A stretch of DNA of 64,000 bases from Treponema socranskii subsp. buccale (GCF_024181585.1 NZ_CP054258.1:2418001-2482000); one strand, 5' to 3'. Shown: positions 27,286 through 35,746, counted from the first letter of the stretch. Notes: generated by a model from the letters alone, not told the origin. Numbers and translations are program-made.

Positions 27286-28355
27286 TATTTATCCTCCCCC
27301 GCCCACAGTTCGATTTCCGGCGGATCGGTATCCGCCAGTCCCAAATTGAATTTGACGTTGCCCGAAACGGCGTGTACCGTTTCGTAAAGCTGCTGCCATC
27401 CGGCATTCACCGTGATATCGCTTTCGCCCCAGCCGTTGCGTTTCATATATTCGTTGTTTTTCGTTTTAAATGTAAAACGATAGCCGAGACTGATCGCCGG
27501 CATAAAATTGCCGTAGGCACCGCGGTCTGCAAGCACGACGGCTTCGCGGATATTGATTTCTTCCGCTATGCGCAAATAGAGCGCGTCGTTTACGGCAAAG
27601 TGAAATCCCGCCGCAACGATGAGATTTTGAAATCCCGGCGTAATCAATTCGACCGAAGCCCCGCCTTTTATATAATCGTTCGCAAATAAAAGAGCCGCAG
27701 CTCCGATGTGCATCGTGCCGAGCATCGGAAAGATATCCGACGTATTTTTGCCGTCGATGCCGATGACATTTGTCGACGTATAATTTTTGCCGAGATTGAG
27801 TACGGACACGCCGATTCTGAAATCTTTCATAAAACCCACATGCGGTATGCGATACATCGCTCCGATATTTCCACTCAAAGACCAATCGCTTCCGTATCCC
27901 CAATACAAACCGCCCGCGATTCCCAGTCCGACGGACAGACGCTCGCTCACTTCTTTTGCAATGCCGATATTCGTACTGAGCGTATTGCCGACATCGATTT
28001 TATCGAGCGGAAGAAATACGCCTTTGACGAGGCCGCTCACGGCAAAGTATTTCCACGGAATAAGAATGCCGGTCTGAAAAGCCGAACCGAAAACATTCGC
28101 TCCGCCGTTTGAAGAAAAAATCGCGGTGTATGAGGCATCGAGCGTGATGCGCTGTTCGGATGCGATAAGCGCAGGATTGAAAACGATCGCATCGGAACCG
28201 GCGGTAAAAATTCCCCCGCCTGCGCTCGAAGACGCATACGTAAGCTGCGTCGGGCTTACAAGCCTGTCGAGACTTTCTCCGCTGATCGGCGGATTATAGG
28301 CAAACATCACAGAGGCGAAACACAGAGCCCCTGCCGTCATCATAATTCTTTTCAT
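27285..28355 (-). CDS. UPF0164 / FadL-like outer-membrane protein
   Basis: 356 residues. Signal peptide (..LCFASVMFA), then a beta-barrel-like protein rich in alternating strands, ending 'VNAGWQQLYETVHAVSGNVKFNLGLADT'. 'GSDAIVFNPAL' near the N-terminus is like the FadL/PorV 'G-x-D-A-x-x-x-NPA' motif. The UPF0164 family is characteristic of treponemes. Shine-Dalgarno AAGGAG 6 nt before ATG. Cotranscribed with the OmpA/FlgD-Ig protein. Transport role unproven. Confidence 0.85.
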   Translation of the reverse strand: MKRIMMTAGALCFASVMFAYNPPISGESLDRLVSPTQLTYASSSAGGGIFTAGSDAIVFNPALIASEQRITLDASYTAIFSSNGGANVFGSAFQTGILIPWKYFAVSGLVKGVFLPLDKIDVGNTLSTNIGIAKEVSERLSVGLGIAGGLYWGYGSDWSLSGNIGAMYRIPHVGFMKDFRIGVSVLNLGKNYTSTNVIGIDGKNTSDIFPMLGTMHIGAAALLFANDYIKGGASVELITPGFQNLIVAAGFHFAVNDALYLRIAEEINIREAVVLADRGAYGNFMPAISLGYRFTFKTKNNEYMKRNGWGESDITVNAGWQQLYETVHAVSGNVKFNLGLADTDPPEIELWAGEDK

Positions 28356-28406
28356 CGTACACTCCTTGCTACTGCAATAAACTCCCGTAAACCGCTTACG
28401 ATACTT

Positions 28407-28435
28407 TTATTAATAAATCCAATGCCGCGTTTCAA
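28407..28435 (-). promoter_or_regulatory. promoter of the UPF0164/OmpA pair
   Basis: TTGAAA (28430-28435), spacer 17, TAATAA (28407-28412). The leader is about 45 nt to a good Shine-Dalgarno. Confidence 0.55.
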
Positions 28436-28518
28436 CAAAACTCGACACCCGACCTATTATTAAACAAACGAAACTGCGATAGTTTACAGTTATTTTCACA
28501 ATAAATCTACGCACGCGC

Positions 28519-29259
28519 CTACATCGAAAAATCTTTACCGAGATAGATTTCGCGGGCGACGGATGAATTAAGGATTTCCTGTTTCGTGCCCTGCATCATG
28601 ATTTGTCCGGTACTGATGATGATCGCGCGGTGTGTGATTTCGAGCGTATCGCGCACATTGTGGTCGGTAATGAGGATACCGATGCCGCGCTCCGAAAGCA
28701 GTTTGATCATACCTTTGATATCGGCGACCGCAATCGGGTCGATACCGGCAAAAGGTTCGTCGAGAAGCAAAAACTTCGGTTCGATTGCAAGCGATCGGGC
28801 GATTTCGGTACGCCGCCGCTCTCCGCCTGAAAGCGTGATCGCCTGCTGTGCTCTGATCTTTCCGATATCGAATTCGCTTATGAGCTGTTCGAGTCTCATC
28901 TTTTTTTCATCGAATGAAAGGTCGCGTCTCGTTTCAAGGATCGCCCAAATATTTTCTTCGACCGTCAGCTTTTTAAACACGGACGGCTCCTGCGGCAAAT
29001 ACGAGATGCCGAGCTTCGCGCGCTTATACATGGGAAGCGCCGTAATCCGCTCTTGGTCCAAAAACACATCGCCCGAAGTCGGACGATAAAAGCCGACGAT
29101 CATATAAAAGGTCGTCGTCTTGCCCGAACCGTTCGGGCCGAGAAGACCGAGCACTTCGCCCGTGCGCATTGAAAAATCGATGCCTTGCACGACGCGTTTT
29201 TTGCCGAAGGATTTATACAGACTTGAAACTTGCAGTACGTGCCGCATTTCGTCAGCCAT
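28519..29259 (-). CDS. lptB: LptB, ATPase of the envelope lipid-export system
   Basis: Start at ATG 29259 (MADEMRHV, GGAGG 4 nt upstream), overlapping lptA by 8 bp; 246 residues. Walker A GPNGSGKTT, signature 'LSGGERRRTEIARSL', Walker B 'FLLLDEPFAGIDPIAV', and the LptB hallmark 'TDHNVRDTL'. In lipopolysaccharide-bearing bacteria it powers LptFG. Many treponemes lack classical LPS, so the cargo here may be another glycolipid. Confidence 0.93.
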   Translation of the reverse strand: MADEMRHVLQVSSLYKSFGKKRVVQGIDFSMRTGEVLGLLGPNGSGKTTTFYMIVGFYRPTSGDVFLDQERITALPMYKRAKLGISYLPQEPSVFKKLTVEENIWAILETRRDLSFDEKKMRLEQLISEFDIGKIRAQQAITLSGGERRRTEIARSLAIEPKFLLLDEPFAGIDPIAVADIKGMIKLLSERGIGILITDHNVRDTLEITHRAIIISTGQIMMQGTKQEILNSSVAREIYLGKDFSM

Positions 29260-30067
29260 CCGTCCTCCGTTTGCCGGGCGAAGCGTTTGCACCGCTTTCC
29301 GCATCTCCGCTCCGATCCGCGCCGCCTTCTTTTCCGGAAGGCATCCCGTCACTCGAAGGGGCATCGTCTTTGTCCGACGTATCGATGCCGGCAGCGGAAT
29401 CTTTTTTCGTATCTTTATCCTGCTCGGCGCTTTTATCGTCGACGACCGAACCTTTGACGCGGCCGTCGAGGGTTATCTCCTGCGTATCAAGATTCAGCGT
29501 AATCTGTTGGGCACGGAAAGTATCTTCGCCTTGAGTGATCCGGGCATTGCCGCTCATTTCGAGCATTTTATTTTTTTTGCGGTACACGGCGTACGCGCAC
29601 GAACAGACATTGTCTTTTTGTTTGATCGTTATACCGATTTGAATTCGTGCAATGTCGGTATTTTGATTATACTCGATAAGCTGAGCTTCGACCGATACGC
29701 CGTTTTCCGTATCGGCAAGGTGCACATTGTCTTTCAGCGTTGCGATTTTTGTCCGGCGGTCATACGAAAGACTCGCGCACGTAAACTCCATTTTCGTTTC
29801 GATATTTTTTCCGGTGATGTTTCCTTCCGCTTCGATATAGCGGAAATTTTTTCCGCTCATCGTAATCGAGTCGGCGGCTATTTCCATAGACGATGTAAGA
29901 ACGTATGCGCTCCCGGAAAGCGTTGTCGTATCGGACGTATTGCCTGCGGTACCGGTCATACTGTTCGCGGAAAACGTAATGCGTTCGGCCCATACCGGAA
30001 GCATCGAAGCGATACCGTATAAAATTAATAAAAAGATTATCTGTCCGTTACGGACGATTTTGCGCAT
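29252..30067 (-). CDS. lptA: LptA/OstA-like periplasmic lipid-bridge protein
   Basis: Start MRKIVRNG at ATG 30067 (GGAGG upstream), overlapping the LptC-like gene by 20 bp; 271 residues. Signal peptide (..LPVWA), then an OstA-type beta-jellyroll repeating 'A-x-x-(I/L)-x-(Y/M)-x-x-x-x-x-x-x-x-x-G-N'. After the domain comes a low-complexity acidic tail of about 55 residues (D, K, S, G rich) not usual for LptA. Role: bridge between inner and outer membrane with LptB and the LptC-like protein. Confidence 0.85.
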   Translation of the reverse strand: MRKIVRNGQIIFLLILYGIASMLPVWAERITFSANSMTGTAGNTSDTTTLSGSAYVLTSSMEIAADSITMSGKNFRYIEAEGNITGKNIETKMEFTCASLSYDRRTKIATLKDNVHLADTENGVSVEAQLIEYNQNTDIARIQIGITIKQKDNVCSCAYAVYRKKNKMLEMSGNARITQGEDTFRAQQITLNLDTQEITLDGRVKGSVVDDKSAEQDKDTKKDSAAGIDTSDKDDAPSSDGMPSGKEGGADRSGDAESGANASPGKRRTDG

Positions 30068-30629
30068 TGCCGCCTTCCTCCGCGTTTTCATCGGTTTCAA
30101 CCGTTCCCGATACGGCGCCGGTAAATACGAAACGGTTGCTTACTCCGCTTGCCGAAAATCCCGAACCTCGGATAATCGTGCCGTTTTTTTTCATCGTAAT
30201 CGTATCGGTGCGGCGGCTCGTAAGCTGTTCGGTATTTCCGTCCCAGCGCAGTTCGTCCGCAGCGATCGTTACGTTTCTCGGCGCATTCGTAAGCTCGATT
30301 CCGTCATAAAGCGAATACATCTTTTGTTTCGGATCGAATGCGATAAGAGCGCATGAGCCTTCGGTTTCCGCGCTGCCGTCGTCCGCGTAAGCGGTAAACG
30401 AAACCGAATCCGCATAAGTACCGCCGCTTTTATATTGTTCGAGCGTTTGTGCGCGCATCGAAAGCATCTTTTGATTTTTTTCCCAGCGCGAAAAATCGGT
30501 ATTTTCAAAAACGAATTCCGGAACTTCCGCATCGACGTTTTTTTGACCCTCGGAATATTTCAAAGAGCACCCGGCCGCGATAAACGGCAAAGAACATAAA
30601 ACCGCCGCGGCGAAAAAAATCGACTTCAT
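30048..30629 (-). CDS. lptC: LptC-like lipoprotein
   Basis: 193 residues. Lipoprotein signal ending 'FIAAGC', then an LptC/OstA-like region: 'EVPEFVFENTDFSRWEKNQ' and 'LSMRAQTLEQYKSG' match the start of the YrbK/LptC domain. In Proteobacteria LptC has a membrane helix; here a lipid anchor replaces it. It overlaps pyrG by 4 bp, so it is translationally coupled to CTP synthase. Confidence 0.8.
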   Translation of the reverse strand: MKSIFFAAAVLCSLPFIAAGCSLKYSEGQKNVDAEVPEFVFENTDFSRWEKNQKMLSMRAQTLEQYKSGGTYADSVSFTAYADDGSAETEGSCALIAFDPKQKMYSLYDGIELTNAPRNVTIAADELRWDGNTEQLTSRRTDTITMKKNGTIIRGSGFSASGVSNRFVFTGAVSGTVETDENAEEGGNAQNRP

Positions 30630-32239
30630 CGTTTTTTACCGAGCGCCGCTCCGATAAACGAGACGAAAAGGGGATGCGGTTTCATCGGACGCGAAACGAA
30701 TTCGGGATGATACTGCACGCCGATACCCCACGCGTGATCCTTCCACTCGAAGGCTTCCGTGCAATTATCCGGTTCGGAGACGGCCGACGTGATGAGACCG
30801 TGTTCGGTCATATCGGCGGTGTATTTTTTATCGAAAGTATATTTATTGCGATGCCGTTCGGTTATCGTGAGCTTTTTGTAGATACCGGCAAGCTTCGTAT
30901 CTTTAATAATGCGGACGGTTCCCGCGCCGAGCTTCATCGTACCGGCGGCGGAAAGCCCCGTCTGCTCTTCCGGCAAACTGATAATCGCATGGGCGCTGTT
31001 TTGTATAAATTCCGTGCTGTCCGCATCCGCCCAGCCGCACAGAGAACGTCCCGTCTCGATCGCCATGAGCTGCATACCCAAATCGATACCCAGGTAGGGT
31101 ATATCGTTTTCGCGCGCATATTTTACCGCGACGAGAAGACCGAGAAATCCGCGCTGCCCGTAATTCGCGGGTACGACGATGCCGTCGACATCTTTGAACG
31201 CAGCTCGCACCTCTTTTTCGTTTTTGCAGCTTTCGAGTGTTTCCGCGTCGATTTTGCGGAGTTTCAGCTCCGCGCCGTACTGCGTCACAGCCGCGTGAAA
31301 CAGGGATTCGCGCACTGATTTATAGCAATCGTCAAGGTAATCTTTTTTGCCGACGACCGCGATGCACACGGCGGGACCGCAGGCATTGAGCTTTTCAAGG
31401 AATGCCGTCCACGGGCGGATATTGCAGCGCTCGGCGGTAAGCGCGAATTTTTTGAGCACCCGCGCGTCGAAACCTTCTTTATGAAAAATAACCGGAAGCT
31501 CATATACCGATTTTTGCACATCGATCGAAGAAAAAACCGCGTCGGGAGCGACATTGCAGAACAACGCGATTTTTTTTCTGATCGGCATATCGAGTTCGTT
31601 TGCAGTACGGCACAAAAGAATATCCGGCTGGATTCCCGCCTCTTGCAGCTGTTTCACCGAATGCTGCGTCGGCTTCGTTTTCAATTCGCCGCCGATGATC
31701 GCAGGCACGAGCGTTATGTGAATCGCGCACACTTCATTTTTGCCGAGTTCGTGGATGAGCTGCCGGGCGGCTTCGAGGTACGGAATCGATTCGATATCTC
31801 CGACGGTGCCGCCGATTTCGACGATAACGACGTCCGCATTCGAACGCTCGCCGACGGCAAGAATATTGCGCTTTATTTCGTCGGTAATATGCGGGATGAC
31901 CTGCACCGTGCGTCCGTTGTATCTGCCGGCGCGTTCGTTTTGAATCACTTGGTTGTAAATTTTTCCGATCGTAATGCAGTTGTGTTCGGCGACATTGACG
32001 CTCGTAAAGCGCGCAAAGTTGCCCAAATCCAAATCGGTTTCCGCGCCGTCTTCGGTAACATATACTTCGCCGTGCTGAAACGGACTGATGTTTCCCGCGT
32101 CGAGGTTGATGTACGGATCGCATTTTATCATCGAAATCGAAAGTCCGCTGCATTCGAGAAGACTTCCGAGAGATGCGGACGCAACCCCTTTACCGAGACT
32201 GGAACATACGCCGCTGGTCACGAGTATATATTTGCTCAT
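30626..32239 (-). CDS. pyrG: CTP synthase with a non-canonical glutaminase site
   Basis: 537 residues, normal length. The N-terminal synthetase domain is intact ('SSLGKGVASASLG' ATP loop, 'KCDPYINLDAG', 'VEIGGTVGDIES'). The C-terminal class I glutamine amidotransferase domain is altered. Where the nucleophile motif G-I-C-L-G-M-Q is expected, the sequence is G-I-D-L-G-M-Q with Asp at 386 (codon GAT at 31082-31084). The oxyanion segment P-G-G-F-G is P-A-N-Y-G. His and Glu of the triad remain in 'VQYHPEF'. Known chemistry: Cys releases ammonia from glutamine. Inference: the enzyme depends on free ammonia or another donor. Leaderless promoter; first gene of pyrG-lptCAB. Confidence 0.93.
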   Translation of the reverse strand: MSKYILVTSGVCSSLGKGVASASLGSLLECSGLSISMIKCDPYINLDAGNISPFQHGEVYVTEDGAETDLDLGNFARFTSVNVAEHNCITIGKIYNQVIQNERAGRYNGRTVQVIPHITDEIKRNILAVGERSNADVVIVEIGGTVGDIESIPYLEAARQLIHELGKNEVCAIHITLVPAIIGGELKTKPTQHSVKQLQEAGIQPDILLCRTANELDMPIRKKIALFCNVAPDAVFSSIDVQKSVYELPVIFHKEGFDARVLKKFALTAERCNIRPWTAFLEKLNACGPAVCIAVVGKKDYLDDCYKSVRESLFHAAVTQYGAELKLRKIDAETLESCKNEKEVRAAFKDVDGIVVPANYGQRGFLGLLVAVKYARENDIPYLGIDLGMQLMAIETGRSLCGWADADSTEFIQNSAHAIISLPEEQTGLSAAGTMKLGAGTVRIIKDTKLAGIYKKLTITERHRNKYTFDKKYTADMTEHGLITSAVSEPDNCTEAFEWKDHAWGIGVQYHPEFVSRPMKPHPLFVSFIGAALGKKR

Positions 32240-32245
32240 AGCGCG

Positions 32246-32274
32246 ATTTTCCCATTTACTCCGCGCTTCGTCAA
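32246..32274 (-). promoter_or_regulatory. leaderless promoter of pyrG-lptCAB
   Basis: TTGACG (32269-32274), spacer 17, GAAAAT (32246-32251). The -10 ends 6 nt before the pyrG ATG and no Shine-Dalgarno is present. Confidence 0.55.
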
Positions 32275-32319
32275 TAGAGAATGCCGGCCGATTTTACAAG
32301 ACAGCGTTCAACATACGAT

Positions 32320-33186
32320 TTACGCGCCCCGTTTTTTCGCATCGAGATAGCTTACCGTAGAAAGGGCGGCGATCGTCCCCTCGCCCGCCGACTTGCTGTA
32401 CTGATACGGCGGACCGACGAGATCGCCGCACGCAAAGCAGCCGGCGACGCTCGTTTCCATGCGGCGGTTTACGCGCACGTGGTTGTTGTCGACTTCGATG
32501 CCCGATACGAGCCGGCTCGGAGAAATCGCTTCGCGCAAAATAAAGACGCCGTCCGTGCGGATCTTTCCCGCGTCGGTTACCAACGCTTGCACGGAAGTAT
32601 CGCCTTCGATCGATTTCGGCACTTCGCGCACGATTTCGATTTTATCCGACACGTGCACATCTCCTTTGTACATCGGAATATAATACGCTTTCGCCGCAAG
32701 ACCCGCGAGGAAATTCGCTTCGCTCTCTTCATTCGCGCCGAACGCGATGACGGCAACTGTTTTATTTTTATACAGCGGCGCGTCGCAAGTGGCACAGTAG
32801 CTTACGCCTTTGCCGAGAAAGCGCTCCTCTCCCGGATACGGCTTTGCCGCGACGACGCCCGTCGCCAAAACAAGGGCTTCCGCTTCGAGCATGCCGATCG
32901 ACGTCTGTAAGCCGAAATAAGTGCCCATCGGATATACCGCCTGCACGCGCGCTTCCGTGACCTCGATCCCCATCGCATCGAGGTGCGCATAAAACGCCTT
33001 TTGCATATCGCTTCCGGTAATATTCGGCAAACCGAGATAATTTTGCACCGCATGCGCTTTTTCGATTTTTTCGCTTAAACGCTTGCTGCCCAAAAGCACG
33101 AAATTTTTATTGCGGATTTTTACGGTGAGCGCAGCTGACAAGCCTGCCGGCCCCGTCCCGATTATTGCGATGTCGTATCGTTCCAT
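32320..33186 (-). CDS. thioredoxin-reductase-like flavoprotein lacking usual NADPH motifs
   Basis: 288 residues. The FAD-binding N-terminus 'IIGTGPAGLSAAL' is intact. The redox pair is C-A-T-C at 131-134, as in thioredoxin reductases. The C-terminal FAD motif 'GCFACGDLVGPPYQYSKSAGEG' is present. The expected NADPH-binding motifs (G-x-G-x-x-A and H-R-R-x-x-x-R) are missing: the region reads 'AFGANEESEANFL' and 'IPMYKGDVH'. Established knowledge: ferredoxin-dependent flavin thioredoxin reductases and related NADPH-independent members lack these motifs. With rnf nearby, reduction by ferredoxin is conceivable. No Shine-Dalgarno; leaderless promoter. Confidence 0.85.
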   Translation of the reverse strand: MERYDIAIIGTGPAGLSAALTVKIRNKNFVLLGSKRLSEKIEKAHAVQNYLGLPNITGSDMQKAFYAHLDAMGIEVTEARVQAVYPMGTYFGLQTSIGMLEAEALVLATGVVAAKPYPGEERFLGKGVSYCATCDAPLYKNKTVAVIAFGANEESEANFLAGLAAKAYYIPMYKGDVHVSDKIEIVREVPKSIEGDTSVQALVTDAGKIRTDGVFILREAISPSRLVSGIEVDNNHVRVNRRMETSVAGCFACGDLVGPPYQYSKSAGEGTIAALSTVSYLDAKKRGA

Positions 33187-33192
33187 GCTTTA

Positions 33193-33222
33193 AATATACG
33201 TATTTATGAGCGCGCACGACAA
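33193..33222 (-). promoter_or_regulatory. leaderless promoter of the TrxR-like gene
   Basis: TTGTCG (33217-33222), spacer 18, TATATT (33193-33198), 6 nt before ATG. It overlaps the end of the YjbR-family gene. Confidence 0.5.
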
Positions 33223-33920
33223 GGGCGGGGCGATACGAGCGCACGGCTTTTTTTTAATAAATCGACGATAAGGCTGTCGGAAACGCTGCCGTCGAGCGCA
33301 ATCGTTATCCAATTTTTTTTGCTCATGTGATACGCATCGTAAAAACCGCGCCGCTTTTTCAGCTCGATACTTTTTTCAGGATCGATTTTTACGTTGATGA
33401 CTTCGACGATCGCATCGTCCGCCGAAAGAGAGGCAGCGCGCCCCTGCTTTTCGATTTTGCTTTTCGGTATATTCATAATGATTCCGTACCACTTGCGGTT
33501 TTCGGGATTTCTGAATACGCCGTAGTCGGGAGCGGTCGAAAACGGAAAATCGATTTTATCGCCGAAAAGTTTTTCCGCTTCGCGCGCGATCCGGTTCGCC
33601 TGATCCGTCAAAAACAGCTGCGGCACAAAGCACGCGTTTTTAATTTCCCGCAAAAACGCTCGGTAACTTTCACGCACTTCGTTTACGAACGCGCTTTGCC
33701 GGCTTTTCGCCCTGAGCGGAAGATAGCGTTCGCCCGCCTGTACATCGAACACCGAAGCGCTGACATCTCCGCCGCTTGTGACAACGACGTCGGCCGTAAA
33801 ATCGCCGTTCAAAAATTTTCCGGAAAACGAATACTTCGAGCCTTTTTTAACAAAACCGAATTTCACAAGTTTTGCAAAATCGGGAATCGAGCGCGCAAAG
33901 ATTTCTTCTTCGATCGTCAT
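33204..33920 (-). CDS. MmcQ/YjbR-family protein
   Basis: 238 residues. The C-terminal half carries the YjbR/CyaY-like fold: 'VFRNPENRKWYGIIMNIPKSKI', 'VEVINVKIDPEKS', 'GFYDAYHMSKKNWITIALDG'. The N-terminal half has an additional conserved-looking domain ('FGFVKKGSKYSFSGKF', 'ADVVVTSGGDVSASVFDVQ') often found fused to it. Family function is DNA-binding-like but poorly defined. It lies 18 bp before the TrxR-like gene and has its own promoter 8 nt before ATG. Confidence 0.85.
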   Translation of the reverse strand: MTIEEEIFARSIPDFAKLVKFGFVKKGSKYSFSGKFLNGDFTADVVVTSGGDVSASVFDVQAGERYLPLRAKSRQSAFVNEVRESYRAFLREIKNACFVPQLFLTDQANRIAREAEKLFGDKIDFPFSTAPDYGVFRNPENRKWYGIIMNIPKSKIEKQGRAASLSADDAIVEVINVKIDPEKSIELKKRRGFYDAYHMSKKNWITIALDGSVSDSLIVDLLKKSRALVSPRPCRARS

Positions 33921-33928
33921 GCAAGATC

Positions 33929-33958
33929 AGTATACGCCCCTCTTCCCGCGCGCGTCAA
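33929..33958 (-). promoter_or_regulatory. near-leaderless promoter of the YjbR-family gene
   Basis: TTGACG (33953-33958), spacer 18, TATACT (33929-33934); only 8 nt between -10 and ATG and no Shine-Dalgarno. Confidence 0.6.
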
Positions 33959-34004
33959 CGCCCGCCGATAAAACCGGCGCGGCGGCGAAAAGTTACCGCT
34001 GTTT

Positions 34005-34100
34005 TTACTTCGCTTTTTTATGCCGCTGCATTAATCGCTGAGCGAAATACAATGCCGCCGATGAAATAATTATCAACACAACCGAATATACGAATGTCAT
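34005..34100 (-). pseudogene. possible C-terminal membrane-anchor remnant
   Basis: A short frame ending '[20 protein letters not shown]' plus a basic tail ([11 protein letters not shown]) looks like the C-terminal membrane anchor of a larger protein. It sits just beyond the metK remnant, and the frame upstream of it belongs to other debris. Family not recognised. Confidence 0.3.
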
Positions 34101-34147
34101 AGCTTCAGCATTTGTCGTCGCTGTTTCATCACTTGCGCTTTTGATGA

Positions 34148-34376
34148 CTATACCGAGCGGCTGAAACAGCGGGCGGCAGAAGCATAATTCACCTTGGCAC
34201 TCGTGGTCACTTCGCCAAAAATATACACTTAATTGATTGCACAGGTTACCCCACATGCCACATGGGCAAGAGGATCCTGTGCCGGTATTTCATCAAAGAT
34301 GCGATCGGCAATACTTGCGGACACTTTGTCTGGGTGACCGCAAGTAACGGACTCAAAGGTAAAATAAACTTGTCAT
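34148..34376 (-). pseudogene. metK: S-adenosylmethionine synthetase (metK) N-terminal remnant
   Basis: Starts with ATG overlapping the radical SAM stop (ATGA). After one frameshift (an extra T in the TTTT at 34361-34364) the frame reads '[20 protein letters not shown]' and '[10 protein letters not shown]', clearly the MetK N-terminus. An in-frame TAA at 34229-34231 interrupts it, and the same frame then gives '[15 protein letters not shown]', the next conserved MetK segment. Homology ends near the TAG at 34148. With two disruptions and a missing C-terminus it is non-functional. Its overlap with a radical SAM gene suggests the pair was once an operon supplying SAM. Confidence 0.8.
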
Positions 34377-35746
34377 TTTGAAAACTCCTCGTGCTGTGCA
34401 TGCTTGCGCTGTTCAAGCCGTTCTTCCCACAGTACCTCTGCTTTTTCCTGCCAACATGCAGCGTAATGGTCGCACTTGGCACACAGGTGGTCGGCGGATT
34501 CCAGCGATTGAAGATCGGTGGATTTTGCACCGGTTCTTTTTATGATATCCCGAAGGCTCTGCGGATTCTCCAGCATGGGACAGGGTCGGAGCATATTGTC
34601 ATTAAAGGGCTGGCCATCATGATAGGCCATCATCAACGGCGACTGAAGGGCTTCAAGTAAGGACTTTTTTCGAATATTACTGTCTGAATAATGGATGAAC
34701 ACGCATGGGTCGATATCGCCATTGGCGTTGATGTGCAGATACCGCCTGCCGCCAGCGATACAGCCGCCGATAAACTCGGCATCGTTTTGAAAATCTATGG
34801 CGAACAGTGGTTTACGGGTGCGGTATTCCCGGATGCGCCGATATACCGTTTCACGCTGATCAGGGGAAAGCAGCAATTCTGGCACTGCGTCGTTGCCTAC
34901 TGGCATATAGTGGAAATACCAGATAAAACAGGCGCCTTTCTCAATCAGCATATCGTAGTATTCCTCCGACGTGATAGAATCATAGTTGGCGCTGGTATAA
35001 CAGGAAGAAACGCCGTAAACCAGTTTTTTCTTATTCAGGATATCCATAGCGCGAATCACCTGATCAAACACGCCCGACCCGCGTCGGCTGTCCGTCGCTT
35101 CCTGCATACCTTCCAGCGAAATGGCCGGCACGAAGTTTTTAACGCGAAGCATCTCGTTTGCGAAGTCCTCATCAATCAATGTGCCATTGGTGAAGCAAAG
35201 GAAAGTACAGTCGTCGTGTTTCTCACATAGGCGGATGATGTCATTTTTCCGTACCAGCGGTTCGCCACCGGTGTAGATGTACATGTATATGCCCAGTTCT
35301 TTCCCCTGACGGATGATGTCGTCAATCTCATCAAACGTCAGGTTCAGACGGTTGCCGTACTCCGCAGCCCAGCAGCCAGTACAGCGCAGGTTGCAAACGG
35401 ATGTCGGATCTAAGAGAACTGCCCATGGGATATTGCAGCGGTACTTCTTTCTCAAGTTTTCCTGTTTAGACCATCCGATCATGTTTTGATGGATAAAAAA
35501 GTTGACGACGATTGCCTTGAGAACGTCAGGGTCTACATCGTGAATCAGATGACGGATATAGCTGTAGAAAGGATGATTGGGGTTTTCAACCGCTTCCCGC
35601 ACTTGGGCAAGCTGCGTAGAAAACATCTTACCCACCATCTTGTCGCCCCAGTTCAGCAGGGTGCGCAGGTTTTTCTCTGGCTCCTTATACAGATAGTCGA
35701 ACGTCTTTTCTAACCCGAATTTCTTTAGTGTAGCGGAAATGTTCAT
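34373..35746 (-). CDS. radical SAM protein with SPASM-like C-terminus
   Basis: 457 residues. An N-terminal helical domain of about 105 residues precedes the radical SAM core, with C118-x3-C122-x2-C125 ('SVCNLRCTGCW') and 'YTGGEPL'. The C-terminal part has further cysteines ('GGCIAGG', 'DPCVFIHYSD', 'LRPCPML', 'LCAKCDHYAACW') able to hold auxiliary clusters. Start at ATG 35746 with GGGAGG. Codon choice (many CTG, CAG, GGC) looks unlike the neighbours, and the nearest relatives I recall are in Firmicutes beside TetR genes. Substrate unknown. A leader element lies in front. Confidence 0.85.
   Translation of the reverse strand: MNISATLKKFGLEKTFDYLYKEPEKNLRTLLNWGDKMVGKMFSTQLAQVREAVENPNHPFYSYIRHLIHDVDPDVLKAIVVNFFIHQNMIGWSKQENLRKKYRCNIPWAVLLDPTSVCNLRCTGCWAAEYGNRLNLTFDEIDDIIRQGKELGIYMYIYTGGEPLVRKNDIIRLCEKHDDCTFLCFTNGTLIDEDFANEMLRVKNFVPAISLEGMQEATDSRRGSGVFDQVIRAMDILNKKKLVYGVSSCYTSANYDSITSEEYYDMLIEKGACFIWYFHYMPVGNDAVPELLLSPDQRETVYRRIREYRTRKPLFAIDFQNDAEFIGGCIAGGRRYLHINANGDIDPCVFIHYSDSNIRKKSLLEALQSPLMMAYHDGQPFNDNMLRPCPMLENPQSLRDIIKRTGAKSTDLQSLESADHLCAKCDHYAACWQEKAEVLWEERLEQRKHAQHEEFSK

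Noticed and set aside
30626-32239. Possibility that Asp386 of PyrG is a base-call error
   Set aside because: Cys (TGC/TGT) to Asp (GAT) needs at least two base changes and the oxyanion motif is changed as well, so a single error cannot explain it.
34246-34530. Minus frame of 94 codons overlapping the radical SAM 3' end
   Set aside because: It is an out-of-frame reading across the radical SAM gene and the metK remnant.
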